A stretch of DNA of 64,000 nucleotides. Origin: AWTP1-13 sp963840445 (GTDB lineage Bacteria > Pseudomonadota > Alphaproteobacteria > Rhizobiales > Hyphomicrobiaceae). A program made the translations under genes and the position numbers. The number at the start of each line of letters is the position of its first letter. The stretch's first letter is position 1. Below are positions 46,977-56,316 of this stretch, one piece after another. The stretch lies in the NCBI GenBank assembly GCA_963840445.1, contig CAWIZC010000017.1, positions 62,001 through 126,000 on the forward strand. Reading direction: 5' to 3'. The notes beneath the pieces were generated by a model. It did not search any database and was not told the origin of the DNA. It saw nothing but the letters and a program-made list of their open reading frames with translations.

Positions 46977-48476
46977 ATGCGCTGGTTCTGTAGGTCTATC
47001 GTCGCCGTCGCGTTGCTGACGGCGCCGGCCTGGAGCAATTCCGCCAACGCTCAAGGGACCCTGAGGGTGGCCTTCGGCTCGAGCCTCAACACGCTCGACC
47101 CTGCCAAGACCAAGATTGGTGAGGAGTACATCCAGAACTTTCTCATCTACAGCGGCGTCACCGAGATTGATCGTGACGGCAAGCTCAAGCCCGATCTGGC
47201 CGAGAGCTGGACCGCCAGCGACGACGTCAAGACGTGGACCTTCAAGATCCGCAAGGGCGTGAAGTTCCATCATGGCCGTGAGGCCGATGCTGAGGACGTC
47301 AAGGCCACCATCGAGCGGGTGATCGACAAGGCGACGGGCTCGGTGGCACGCGTCAACTTCGAGATCATCGACAAGATTGAGGTGCTGGATTCCCACACCA
47401 TCAAGTTCACGCTGAAGATCCCCTATGCCGGTTTCGCCGAGATCCTGAGCGACCGGCAGGCCAGGGTCGTTCCGCGCGATAAGCTCGATACCATCGGCCA
47501 GGAGCCGGTCGGCACCGGCCCTTTCAAGTTCAAGTCCTACAAGCCCGGTGACCGGGTGGAGCTCGTGAAGAACCCCGACTACTACGTGCCAGGCATTCCC
47601 AAGCTCGATGCGATCACCTTCCGCATCATGCCGGAGAGCGCCGCGCAGGTCACCGCTCTGGAAACCGGCGAGGTCGATCTGGTCTGGAACCTGCCGCTCG
47701 AATCGATCGAACGGTTCCAGAAGAACGCCAATGTCACGGTCAACTCGGTGGCGACGTCGACCTGGGACGGCGTCATCATGAATGCCGCGCACAAACCTTA
47801 TGATGACGTGCGCGTGCGGCACGCCGTGGCCATGGCCCTCGACAAGAAAGCCCTCGTCGAAGCGGCCTTGTATGGCCACGGTAGCGTGACGCACACCATG
47901 ATCGCGCCGACGCACCCCTACTACAACAAGGACATCGCGATTGGCGGTCCCGACATCGCCGGAGCCAAGAAGCTGCTGGCTGAGGCCGGATATCCCGACG
48001 GCTTCAAGACCACCATCTACGTGCCAAGCGGGCGTCCGCCGCGCGAGCGGGTCGGCATCACCGTCAAGGAGCTGCTGAAGCCGGTCGGCATCGACGTCGA
48101 TGTCCAGCGCGTGCCGTGGGACAAGTTCGTCAAGGACATCGAGGGCAAGGAAGCACTCTACGTCGACGGCTTCTTCAGCCGGCCGACCATCGATACCTCC
48201 ATCTATCCCTGGTATCACAGCAAGGGATCATGGAATACGGTGCTCTGGAACTACAAGAACGAGGCCATGGACAAGGTTCTGGACGCGGCGCGCGGCGCCA
48301 AGTCGGATGAGGAACGTGCCAAGCTCTACAAGGAGTTCCAGGTGCTCGCAGTGAACGAGCCGGCTGGCGTCGTTCCCTATGTGCTGAACCACGTCAACGC
48401 TTTCCGCAAGAACGTCAAAGCCTTTCAATCGAGCCCCATGATGTGGCTTGATCTCCGGCAGACGACGGTTCAGTAG
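46977..48476 (+). CDS. ABC transporter substrate-binding protein, family 5
   Basis: A 499-residue periplasmic receptor of the DppA/OppA class. The signal peptide ends near NSANAQ. The conserved block KPDLAESWTASDDVKTWTFK followed by IRKGVKFHHG is the SBP_bac_5 signature, and NPDYYVPGIPKLDAITFRI is typical of the second lobe. These receptors take peptides but also nickel, opines, sugars and guanidino compounds. The neighbouring ureohydrolases point to a guanidino ligand (inference). GAGGAGG lies just before ATG 46977. Confidence 0.93.
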   Translation: MRWFCRSIVAVALLTAPAWSNSANAQGTLRVAFGSSLNTLDPAKTKIGEEYIQNFLIYSGVTEIDRDGKLKPDLAESWTASDDVKTWTFKIRKGVKFHHGREADAEDVKATIERVIDKATGSVARVNFEIIDKIEVLDSHTIKFTLKIPYAGFAEILSDRQARVVPRDKLDTIGQEPVGTGPFKFKSYKPGDRVELVKNPDYYVPGIPKLDAITFRIMPESAAQVTALETGEVDLVWNLPLESIERFQKNANVTVNSVATSTWDGVIMNAAHKPYDDVRVRHAVAMALDKKALVEAALYGHGSVTHTMIAPTHPYYNKDIAIGGPDIAGAKKLLAEAGYPDGFKTTIYVPSGRPPRERVGITVKELLKPVGIDVDVQRVPWDKFVKDIEGKEALYVDGFFSRPTIDTSIYPWYHSKGSWNTVLWNYKNEAMDKVLDAARGAKSDEERAKLYKEFQVLAVNEPAGVVPYVLNHVNAFRKNVKAFQSSPMMWLDLRQTTVQ

Positions 48477-48488
48477 TACTTTCGCTCA

Positions 48489-48515
48489 GGCCCGGGAGGC
48501 AGCGCCTTCCGGGCC
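48489..48515 (+). terminator. Hairpin between receptor and permease genes
   Basis: GGCCCGGGAGGC (48489-48500) pairs with GCCTTCCGGGCC (48504-48515), a 12-bp stem with one wobble and a 3-nt loop. GCTTTGT follows. It lies 12 bp after the receptor stop. Such hairpins usually protect the receptor mRNA and lower expression of downstream permease genes. Confidence 0.6.
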
Positions 48516-48531
48516 GCTTTGTGCCAGTGAC

Positions 48532-49489
48532 ATGGTCACCTACGTCGCCCAGCGGCTGATCGCCATCGTCTTCATCCTGTTCGTGATGTCGCTACTCATT
48601 TTCGGCATCACGCAGGTGATGCCGGGCAACGTCGCGCACATGATCGCCGGCCAGTTCGCCACGCCCGATGTTGTGGCCGCTATCGAAGCCAAGCTCGGCC
48701 TGCGCGATCCGATCTATGTGCAGTACTGGCGCTGGGCGTCCGGTGTGTTGCACGGGGACCTTGGCCAATCTCTGATCATGGAGCGGCCGGTCGCGTCCAA
48801 TGATCCAGGAGGCCATGGCACGCTCGGCCATTCTTGCCGGGCTGGCATTCGTTTGCGTCGCCGTGCTCGGCATCGCGCTCGGCGTCATCGCCGCGGTTCG
48901 CAAGGACACCGCGACGGACAATGCCATCTCCGTCTTCACCTATCTCGGCATCTCGGTGCCGGAGTTCTTCTGGGGCATCGTGCTGATCCTGGTGTTTGCC
49001 CGCTATCTGAACTGGCTCCCGTCCGGCGGCATCGGCGATCCGGCATTCGGCCTGCCAGTCGATCCAAGGTACCTAATCCTCCCCGCCATCACGCTGACCT
49101 TCGCACTCATCGCCCATGTCTCCCGTCTGACACGCTCCAGCATGCTGGAGGCCCTGCGCTCCAACTACGTGCGCTTCGCGCGCGCCAAGGGACTGACCGA
49201 GAGCCTGGTGGTGCGCCGCCACGCCCTGCGCAATGCGCTGCTGCCGACCATAACGGTGCTGGCGATCGATGTCGGCTTCCTGATCGGCGGCATCGTCGTG
49301 GTCGAAACGGTATTCTCCTATCCGGGCTTGGGGCGGCTGCTCCTGTTCGCCATCGAGCGCCACGACCTGCCGCTGATCCAGGCCAGCATTCTCGTGATCG
49401 CGGCTATCTATTGCTCGGCCAATCTGGTGGCCGATATCCTCTACGCCTATTTCAACCCGAAGATCCGCTATGGCCGGCCCGTCCATTGA
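48532..49489 (+). CDS. ABC transporter permease (DppB-like), frameshifted
   Basis: The first permease of the importer. The N-terminus VTYVAQRLIAIVFILFVMSL and ITQVMPGNVAHMIAG are standard for DppB/GsiC. The C-terminal half has the EAA loop RSNYVRFARAKGLTESLVVR and ends YAYFNPKIRYGRPVH. The frame breaks at GTCGCGTCCAATGATCC; removing one A of 48799-48800 gives RPVASMIQEAMARSAILAGL. The restored protein is about 318 residues. It overlaps the next permease gene by 20 bp. Confidence 0.9.
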
Positions 49490-50351
49490 GAGCAGCGGCT
49501 TGCAAGCTCGCCCGGCCAGGGCGGCGCGCCCGCGCCTGCCGCGCAAGCTGGTGGTAGGGGGCGTGATCATCCTGATCCTGCTGGTTCTGGCAGCGCTCGC
49601 GCCCTGGATCGCCCCTTATCGGTTCGACGAGATGAGCCTGCTGAAGCGTCTGAAGCCGCCGTCGGCCGCGCACTGGTTCGGCACCGACGAATTCGGGCGC
49701 GATGTGCTCAGCCGCACGCTGATGGGCGCGCGGCTGTCGTTGCTGATGGGCATCGGCGCCACCCTGATCAGCCTCGTGATCGGCGTGCCGCTCGGCCTGC
49801 TGGCCGGCTACCGGCGCGGCTGGTTCGACGAGGTGCTGATGCGCGTCATGGACGTGCTGTTGTCCTTCCCACCGATCATGCTCGGGTTGCTGATCCTGGC
49901 CGTAACACAGCCGGCTCTCTGGAAAGCGATCATCGCCATCGGCATCGTCTACGTGCCGCCGCTCGTGCGCATCACGCGCAGTGTCACGCTCGACCTCGTG
50001 AACGAGGAGTTCATCCAGGCTGCGCACGTGCGTGGCGACCACACCCGCTACATCCTGTTCTCCGAAATTCTGCCCAATGCCTGGCCGCCGATCGCGGTCG
50101 AGGCGAGCCTGCGCATCACGTTCGCCATCCTGCTGGGCGCGGCGCTGAGCTTCGTCGGCATGGGCGCCCAGCCGCCTAGCTCCGATTGGGGCCTGATGGT
50201 GAGCGAGGCGCGTCCGTTCGTCGACAGCGCCCCCTGGATCGCGCTGGCGCCGGGCCTGGCCATGTGCCTGACCGTGATCGGCATCAACCTGCTCGGCGAT
50301 GGGCTGCGCGAGGCGCTCGATCCCCGCATGCGCAGCCAGAGGGGCGCATGA
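49470..50351 (+). CDS. ABC transporter permease (DppC-like)
   Basis: A 293-residue second permease. It has VIILILLVLAALAPWIAPYR, then HWFGTDEFGRDVLSRTLMGA, the hallmark of DppC, and the EAA loop LVNEEFIQAAHVRGDHTRYI. It ends GDGLREALDPRMRSQRGA. The start overlaps the DppB-like stop by 20 bp, and its TGA overlaps the ATG of the ATPase gene (ATGA), so translation is coupled across the operon. Confidence 0.94.
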   Translation: MAGPSIESSGLQARPARAARPRLPRKLVVGGVIILILLVLAALAPWIAPYRFDEMSLLKRLKPPSAAHWFGTDEFGRDVLSRTLMGARLSLLMGIGATLISLVIGVPLGLLAGYRRGWFDEVLMRVMDVLLSFPPIMLGLLILAVTQPALWKAIIAIGIVYVPPLVRITRSVTLDLVNEEFIQAAHVRGDHTRYILFSEILPNAWPPIAVEASLRITFAILLGAALSFVGMGAQPPSSDWGLMVSEARPFVDSAPWIALAPGLAMCLTVIGINLLGDGLREALDPRMRSQRGA

Positions 50352-52478
50352 GCGCCGCCCCTCTCCTGGAGATCGGCGGCCTGACCGTCGATTACGCGAC
50401 GACTCAACGGCCCGCTCAGGGCGGTCAACGACGTATCCCTGCAGGTCGCCCAGGGCGAGACCCTGGCGCTGGTGGGCGAGTCGGGCTCGGGTAAGAGCAC
50501 CATCGCTGCTGCCATCGTCGATCTTCTACGCAATGAGGCTGCCACCGTCACCGGGCGGCTGCTCTTCAAGGGCCGTGACATTGCCAGCACGAGCGCCGGG
50601 GAGCGTCGCGCGCTAAACGGCAAGAACATCGGCATCGTGTTCCAAGACCCGTTCACCTCCCTGAACCCGAGCCTTACCATCGGCCGCCAGGTGGCCGAAC
50701 CGCTCATCCAGCACACCGGACTGTCATCCGGCAATGCCATGCAAAGGGCCACTACAGCGCTGGCTGAGGTCGGACTGCCGGACCCCGGCAGCCTTGTGCG
50801 AGCCTATCCGCATCAACTGTCGGGCGGCATGCAGCAGCGCGTGCTGATCGCGACGGCGCTTGTCTGCAATCCCGAGCTGCTCATCCTCGATGAGCCGACC
50901 ACCGCGCTCGACGTCACGGTCGAAGCGCAAATTCTCGACCTGCTCGATCGCCTGCGCAGGCAGCGCCAGCTCGGCATGATCTACATCACGCACAACCTGG
51001 GCGTGGTCAGCCGGATCGGCGACCGGGTGTGCGTGTTGTATGCCGGCCAAGTGTTCGAGATCGGCGACAAATCGCAAATTCTTGGCCGCCCGGTACACCC
51101 CTACACCAAGGGGTTGCTGGCGTCCCTGCCGCACCTGTCCGTCACCGGTCGGGCGGCTAGGCTGTCGGCCATTCCGGGCGAGTTCCCCGACCTGACTAAA
51201 CCGTTGCAGGGATGTGCATTTGCGATGCGCTGTCCCTTTGTCGAGGATCGCTGCCGAAGCGAACGCCAGGAGATCGTCGCGGGACCCGATGGCCGCCGTC
51301 TGCGCTGCTGGAAGGCATCGGCCTTGGCGGACACGCCCTGGCCCGGCACCAAACCAGGCGGGACCTCGAGAAACGCTGCTGAGCGCACTCAGACGGCTGG
51401 CGAGCTACGCGCTGCGAGCCTAACCAAGGTCTACTCCGTGGCGGCGCCCGGCACGGGTCTCGAGTGGGCCCGCGGTTGGGGAGGGTTGCCCCGGGTGCGC
51501 TGGCGCCGCCGCCCGCTGCGGGCTGTCGATGACGTGTCGCTCACGATCGGTCGCGGCGAGGTATTGGGCCTAGTCGGCGAGAGCGGCAGCGGGAAGACCA
51601 CGCTCGGTCGCATGATGGTACGGCTGATCGAACCGACCGAAGGCAAACTGTGGTTTGGGTCGGAAAATGTCACCGCGCTTCCGGCTGGCCATCTGCAGCG
51701 GTTCCGCAAGCTGATCCAGCTCGTGTTCCAGAACCCCGACTCCTCCCTCAATCCGCGCCGCAGCATCGGCGACGCCGTCGCCCGCGCAGTCGAGATTCAC
51801 TCGAGCCTGCCGGCCAAGGCCCGGCGCACCCGCGTCGAAGCCCTGCTCGGCATGGTCGGCCTGCCGCGGCGCTACTATGACCGCTATCCGCACCAGCTGT
51901 CGGGCGGCGAGAAGCAGCGCGCCGGAATCGCCCGTGCGCTGGCGACCGAGCCTGCGTTCATCGTCTGCGACGAGCCGGTATCCGCCCTCGACGTGTCGGT
52001 GCAGGCCACCATCCTCAACCTGCTGAAGGACCTGCGCGACGAGCTGGGCATCGCCTATCTCTTCATCTCACACGACTTGTCGGTGGTGGCGCATGTAGCA
52101 GATCGCATCGCCGTCATGTACGCCGGGCGCATCTGCGAGGAAGGGCCAGCGGGCGCCGTGCTGCGACCACCGCATCATCCCTATACCGAGGCCTTGCTGT
52201 CGGCCGTGCCGTTCGTCGAGCCGGCGGAAGGTCACCAAACCCGCATCACGCTGAGCAGCGATCCACAAGCTATGCAGCGGCCCACGCAGGGCTGCATATT
52301 TGCCAATCGTTGCCACCGGAAGCTCGGCGCGATCTGCCACGAGCACGCGCCGCCGAGCCGCGAGACCCCCGACGGCCATCGCATCCTCTGCCACATCCCG
52401 CTCGAGGATCTCGCGGCACTTCCGGCCTTTGTCCCCGGCGCCACGGCCACAGCGCCACGCGCCAATTCCATCGCCTGA
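50348..52478 (+). CDS. Fused DppD-DppF type ABC ATPase, N-terminal frameshift
   Basis: A single protein with both ATPase domains of a peptide-type importer, as in GsiA. Domain 1: Walker A GESGSGKST, signature LSGGMQQRV, Walker B LLILDEPTTAL, then an oligo_HPY tail with CAFAMRCPFVEDRC. Domain 2: GESGSGKTT, LSGGEKQRAGIARAL, FIVCDEPVSAL, and CIFANRCHRK. The frame is broken near 50401-50405; removing one base gives TTNGPLRAVNDVSLQVAQGE. The restored length is about 709 residues. ATG 50348 overlaps the permease stop. Confidence 0.91.
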
Positions 52479-52492
52479 ACCAGGAGCCGACC

Positions 52493-53467
52493 ATGAAGAT
52501 GCCGCTGACAGTCCCCCCCAAGCACGGCCACCCGAGCATGCTCTACTCCAAGGTCGAAACCGACCTCGACAAGCTCGACGCCCACATTGCGTTCCTCGGT
52601 ATTCCCTATGGCCATCCGTATTCCTTCGAAGATGTCACCAACAACGACCAGCCGAGCGCGCCAACCGCTGTGCGGCAGGCCACCGAGCGGGCGGTGCGCT
52701 CGCTGGAGCGCTACGACTTCGATATCGGCGGCACGCTCTACGACGGCAAGCCGATCAAGGTCGCCGATTGCGGCGACGTGCCAGGCAACCTGTGGGATCA
52801 CAAGGACCACTTCGATCGGGCACAGACGGCCGTGCGCAAAATCCTGGCGTCAGGCGCCCTTCCGATCGTGATCGGTGGCGATCACGCCATTCCGATACCC
52901 GTCTTGCGGGCTTACGAGGGACGCGGGCCCATCACGCTCGTGCAGATCGACGCCCACATCGACTGGCGCGATGATGTAGGCGGCGTGCGGCAGGGGTTGT
53001 CCAGTCCGATCCGCCGCGCCTCGGAAATGGACCACATCGACAAGATCTTCCAGATCGGCATCCGCGCCCAGGGCAGCGCTCGTGCGGAGGAGGTGGAGGC
53101 GGCGCGCGCCTATGGCTCCAACATCATCAGCGCCTACGAGCTGCATGACGTCGGCATGGATGCCGTCCTCGCACGCATCCCCGACGGCGGGCGCTATTAT
53201 CTCACTGTGGATGCCGATGGCATGGATCCCGCGGTCATGCCCGCCGTTGCCGGGCCAGCGCCGGGCGGGGTTACTTTCCCTCAGGCCCGCAAGCTGATCC
53301 ATGGTCTCGTCAAGAAGGGGCGCGTGGTCGGCATGGACATCGTGGAGATCACGCCGCGGCTCGACGTCAACCACATCACCTGCATTACCGCGGGACGGCT
53401 GATCGTCAATCTGATCGGCGCCGCCGTCAGGGCCGGTTATTTCGATGCACCAAGGCGTACTAGCTAG
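52493..53467 (+). CDS. Agmatinase-family ureohydrolase 2
   Basis: A 324-residue ureohydrolase, last gene of the operon, 14 bp after the ATPase gene with CAGGAG before ATG 52493. Metal ligands are complete: His131 in GGDHAIPIP, Asp153/His155/Asp157 in DAHIDWRDD, and Asp240/Asp242 in TVDADGMDPAVMP. It differs clearly from ureohydrolase 1 in the N-terminal part (GHPYSFEDVTNNDQPSAPTA) and active-site edge (GGDHA rather than GGDHS). The two may act on different substrates or form a mixed oligomer, as some paired agmatinase-like genes do. This is inference. Confidence 0.88.
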   Translation: MKMPLTVPPKHGHPSMLYSKVETDLDKLDAHIAFLGIPYGHPYSFEDVTNNDQPSAPTAVRQATERAVRSLERYDFDIGGTLYDGKPIKVADCGDVPGNLWDHKDHFDRAQTAVRKILASGALPIVIGGDHAIPIPVLRAYEGRGPITLVQIDAHIDWRDDVGGVRQGLSSPIRRASEMDHIDKIFQIGIRAQGSARAEEVEAARAYGSNIISAYELHDVGMDAVLARIPDGGRYYLTVDADGMDPAVMPAVAGPAPGGVTFPQARKLIHGLVKKGRVVGMDIVEITPRLDVNHITCITAGRLIVNLIGAAVRAGYFDAPRRTS

Positions 53468-53488
53468 CCACTTAGGGCCGAGCGGCAC

Positions 53489-54688
53489 CTACATGCCGCG
53501 CGGCAGGAACCGCGAGAGCGCTGCTGCTGTGAGCGAGATGGCGCCGCCGACCACGAACACCGACGGTAGCGGCATCACCATCAGCACGAGCATCAGCACG
53601 CCGGGGACGCACAGCGCGCCGACGTGACGGAAGGTCATGAAGACGGAGGTCATTTCCGAGCGCTCATAGTGATGCACCGCGCGCAGAAACGGAACGTTGC
53701 CGGCCCCGTCGATGATCGTGGCGGAGAACGCCGCCATGCACAGCAATGCCATGCCAACCAGCGTCGCTCCTGCAGCGGCGGCGGCCGCGGCCAGAAAGCT
53801 GAACGCTGCCGTCATGCTGTAGGCGAACGTCAACAGGGTGCGCGCGCCGATCTTTTGCCCGATGCGGCCCCATACGCGCACCAGCAGCATCGGGGCCAGA
53901 CCGAGCGACACCATGGCCCCGCCGACCTCGGACCCGTAGCCGGCGCTGGTGACGTAGATCGGCACGCACATGAAATTCATCACCCACCAGCCGTTGCGGC
54001 CGAGCGCCAGCAACCACGACAGCACCAGGCGCGGCTGGGAGGCAAACCGGCGCATGTAGCGCATCGGATTGGGCGGCGGCGCCGTCGCCGGCTGCAGACC
54101 GGGGTTGTCGGTCAGGCGCATGGCCCAGAAGAACGTCAGCAGGGCCAACATGGCCAGGCCGGCGACGAGATAGGGAAACCATTCCACCACGTGACGATGC
54201 AGGAAGACGCCGAGCCACGGCCCGGCTGCGAACGCCGAGCCGGCGAACAAGAGCCGGCGCGGCTCGAACACGGTCAGCTCCCGACGCGGCACGTGGTCAA
54301 GCAGGTACAAATTGATGACGACGTCGAGCATGGCGACCGCCAGCGCCTGCAAGGCGAGCCCCGCCACAAGCCACCGGCCGCCACCCAGGGCAAACAGCGC
54401 CGCACTCGACATCTGCGCGACGGCTCCGGCGGTCAAAATCCAGCGGCGGCTGATGCGGTGCAATATGACCGGCACCGTCAGCGTCGCGCCAAGCCCCAGC
54501 AGCGCCACGGAGAAGTAGACCATGCTGACCAACTGGGCATCGCCAAGCTGGGCGTAGACCTGCAGCGGCAGCAGCGAGATCAGCAAGGCCCTCGCGATCG
54601 CGTCGCAGGTAAACAGCACGACGAACGCGGACGCCGGCGCGTCCGCGACATTGGCGAGCAAGACCGGAGAATGGATTTGCCTGAGCAT
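53489..54688 (-). CDS. MFS transporter
   Basis: A 399-residue 12-helix MFS protein. Visible features are DAIARALLISLLPLQVYAQL, the loop 2-3 HRISRRWILTAGAVAQ in place of a classical GxxxDRxGRR, and a helix-8 segment GLAPMLLVRVWGRIGQKIGA. It is convergent with the ureohydrolase operon (21 bp between stops). It might export a product such as an amine or urea derivative, but no substrate is evident. ATG 54688 begins MLRQIHSPVLLANVADAPAS. Confidence 0.87.
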   Translation of the reverse strand: MLRQIHSPVLLANVADAPASAFVVLFTCDAIARALLISLLPLQVYAQLGDAQLVSMVYFSVALLGLGATLTVPVILHRISRRWILTAGAVAQMSSAALFALGGGRWLVAGLALQALAVAMLDVVINLYLLDHVPRRELTVFEPRRLLFAGSAFAAGPWLGVFLHRHVVEWFPYLVAGLAMLALLTFFWAMRLTDNPGLQPATAPPPNPMRYMRRFASQPRLVLSWLLALGRNGWWVMNFMCVPIYVTSAGYGSEVGGAMVSLGLAPMLLVRVWGRIGQKIGARTLLTFAYSMTAAFSFLAAAAAAAGATLVGMALLCMAAFSATIIDGAGNVPFLRAVHHYERSEMTSVFMTFRHVGALCVPGVLMLVLMVMPLPSVFVVGGAISLTAAALSRFLPRGM

Positions 54689-54904
54689 GCAGTCTCGGCC
54701 CCGTTCGACGCACCGGTCTAGGAGAGTGAGGACGGTTTAGGCAAGCCGCTAGTGTGGCCTGCCCGCGGCAGGGCAAGGCACCGCGCGCCAAATTTGCACT
54801 AGTAGTAGTGACCCTCACCCTGAACGGTACTCTTTCATACCGCGAGTCCGTTCCAGTATTGGTCCTGCATGGACCGGGATGCAAAATCGTTGGCGTGAGC
54901 CCCT

Positions 54905-55216
54905 TCAGGCTCGGGTGCGCGGGCGGTTCTGGTTCAAGGCGTCTCGCCACTCCTCCAGCAGGTCGAGCGTGTACCCGCTCGCTTGGGAAGCTGGTGTGTC
55001 TTGGCGCGAAGCCAGCCGATCTAGCCTGGCCGACTTTCGCTCGGCTGTACCGGCTCGAGGTGGCTTGGCGTCGTCGTGGCCACCTCGGGAGAACATGAGC
55101 AGCGCGAGAATAACGAACACCGCGCCGAGCCCAACAAATGTCAGAGTCGAGTTCATGCCCCGATAGTCCGGAATGGCACGCTGCCAGCGATTGCGGGGAT
55201 CTGGTTCTTCGTTCAT
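54905..55216 (-). CDS. Small single-pass membrane protein
   Basis: A 103-residue protein with one helix (TLTFVGLGAVFVILALLMFS, about 24-43). The N-terminal side is short and charged; the remainder is hydrophilic with a helix YTLDLLEEWRDALNQNR. I do not recognise the family. GC-rich codon third positions agree with coding. The 216 bp upstream of the MFS gene (54689-54904) hold no gene. Confidence 0.6.
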   Translation of the reverse strand: MNEEPDPRNRWQRAIPDYRGMNSTLTFVGLGAVFVILALLMFSRGGHDDAKPPRAGTAERKSARLDRLASRQDTPASQASGYTLDLLEEWRDALNQNRPRTRA

Positions 55217-55317
55217 GGCCTAGCTCCTGTTGGTCGGGAACGCCTGCGCATGGGGCGCGGTTCCTGGGCCTTGTTGGAACAGGTATCCAAAGGCCGTTGC
55301 TAGACTGATAAAGGGTG

Positions 55318-55563
55318 GTGCTGTGCGGTTTGTTCACCCAGCACTCCACTTGGCGGCAGGTCCACGCCTTCAGCCAGCCCCTTGTTGTCGACAGCCCCGA
55401 TGAGCCGGTAGTCAGCACGCCGATGCGGCCGGCCTACATCTTGCGTCTCGACCAAATGGCCAGCGGGCCATGGCGCCGATGCGGTGGGGCCTTTCCGGCG
55501 TGAACACCCTGGAAGTATCGGCACATCCACGCGCCCGCGGCGAGACCATCGATATGTTGCGGC
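55318..55563 (+). pseudogene. Remnant of an SOS response-associated peptidase (SRAP/YedK)
   Basis: The N-terminal part of an SRAP protein, which shields abasic sites through Cys2, is recognisable: CTG-TGC-GGT encodes (M/L)CGLFTQHSTWRQVHAF, then MRPAYILRLDQ, and in the next frame GQRAMAPMRWGLSG and HPRARGETIDML. The start codon is CTG instead of ATG, there is a one-base shift near 55455, and the C-terminal catalytic half (the FYEW-type and HxRMP motifs) is missing. This is a decayed gene rather than a simple consensus error. Confidence 0.6.
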
Positions 55564-55645
55564 GTGTGGGTGAAGAAGGACTCAACCTTCCCGGTAACGA
55601 GCCTAAGCCTTTGGAGCGATTTCGAGATTTCGAGGCTGTTCGAGC

Positions 55646-55861
55646 TTACCCCTTGCCGGCCAACGCCTCGCGGTCTCCGAGAAGCTTTGTCAGCAACGCA
55701 TCTTGCACCGCAATGCGGTCGCGTTGCGTTCCTCGTCTGCCGCACCGGAATAGGCCGCGGCCTGTTCAGTCAACACGCGGATATTCTCACGCACTTGCCC
55801 GGATGCGTCGGTCGAGTTCGGCTAGCTGTGCAGAGTTGGCCCTGGTACCTCCACCGGGCAT
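55646..55861 (-). pseudogene. Remnant of a small coiled-coil protein
   Basis: Read on the minus strand from ATG 55861, pieces in successive frames give AQLAELDRRIR, then QVRENIRVLTEQAAAYSGAA, then RDRIAVQDALLTKLLGDREA and GKG with a TAA at 55646-55648. Together they form a 65-75-residue helical protein of a type common in Bradyrhizobium-like genomes (recollection). Two frameshifts break it. It lies next to the SRAP remnant and may be decayed with it. Confidence 0.5.
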
Positions 55862-56009
55862 GGGGCGCGTTCTTTGGGTACACTAGCGGTGGTCTCGAAA
55901 GCTCGATACCCGGTCCCACTCAATCCTCATGACGCACCCCAAGCCGCACCTGTGACGGCTGAGCAAGAATGTAAAACCCCTGCTCCGAGGTAACGTTGCG
56001 CCCCCAATA

Positions 56010-56100
56010 GGAAAAAGAAGCGCCCCGGATGTCTGGACATCCCGCGGGCGCTTCAGGAGTTGGCGGCCCGAGTAGGAGAAAAGCCGCCGCCGCGATTTAC
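56010..56100 (-). ncRNA. Candidate small RNA with intrinsic terminator
   Basis: On the minus strand this 90-nt segment folds as two hairpins. The 5' hairpin has stem GGCGGC/GCCGCC (56083-56088, 56062-56067) with a 15-nt loop TTTTCTCCTACTCGG, whose CTCCT could base-pair with Shine-Dalgarno sequences. The 3' hairpin (56054-56017) ends in a run of T. This is the layout of trans-acting alphaproteobacterial sRNAs. No protein-coding sequence accounts for it. A promoter was not identified, so the 5' end is approximate. Confidence 0.45.
56012..56054 (-). terminator. Intrinsic terminator on the minus strand
   Basis: GAAGCGCCC (56046-56054 as read on the minus strand) pairs with GGGCGCTTC (56017-56025), with an inner GGATGTC/GACATCC stem, then TTTTT. 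It is one of the best intrinsic terminators in the window, yet no protein gene ends into it. Confidence 0.75.
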
Positions 56101-56316
56101 CGTACCGTGCACAGCTGACAGGAACCTGTCACCGGCCGAGCGAATGCGTAGTCAAGGTTGAGATGCTTGGTCGGCGGCCCCCTGCGACGGCCCCAATTCC
56201 GAGTTCCCGCCGCTCCTGACCGGGTCAGTTCCGACGAGTTGTTGATAGGTGGCACCCTCAATCGGCCACCATGCTGGCCCAAGGTTGATCGCATCTGCAA
56301 TGAATTGCTCGGAACA

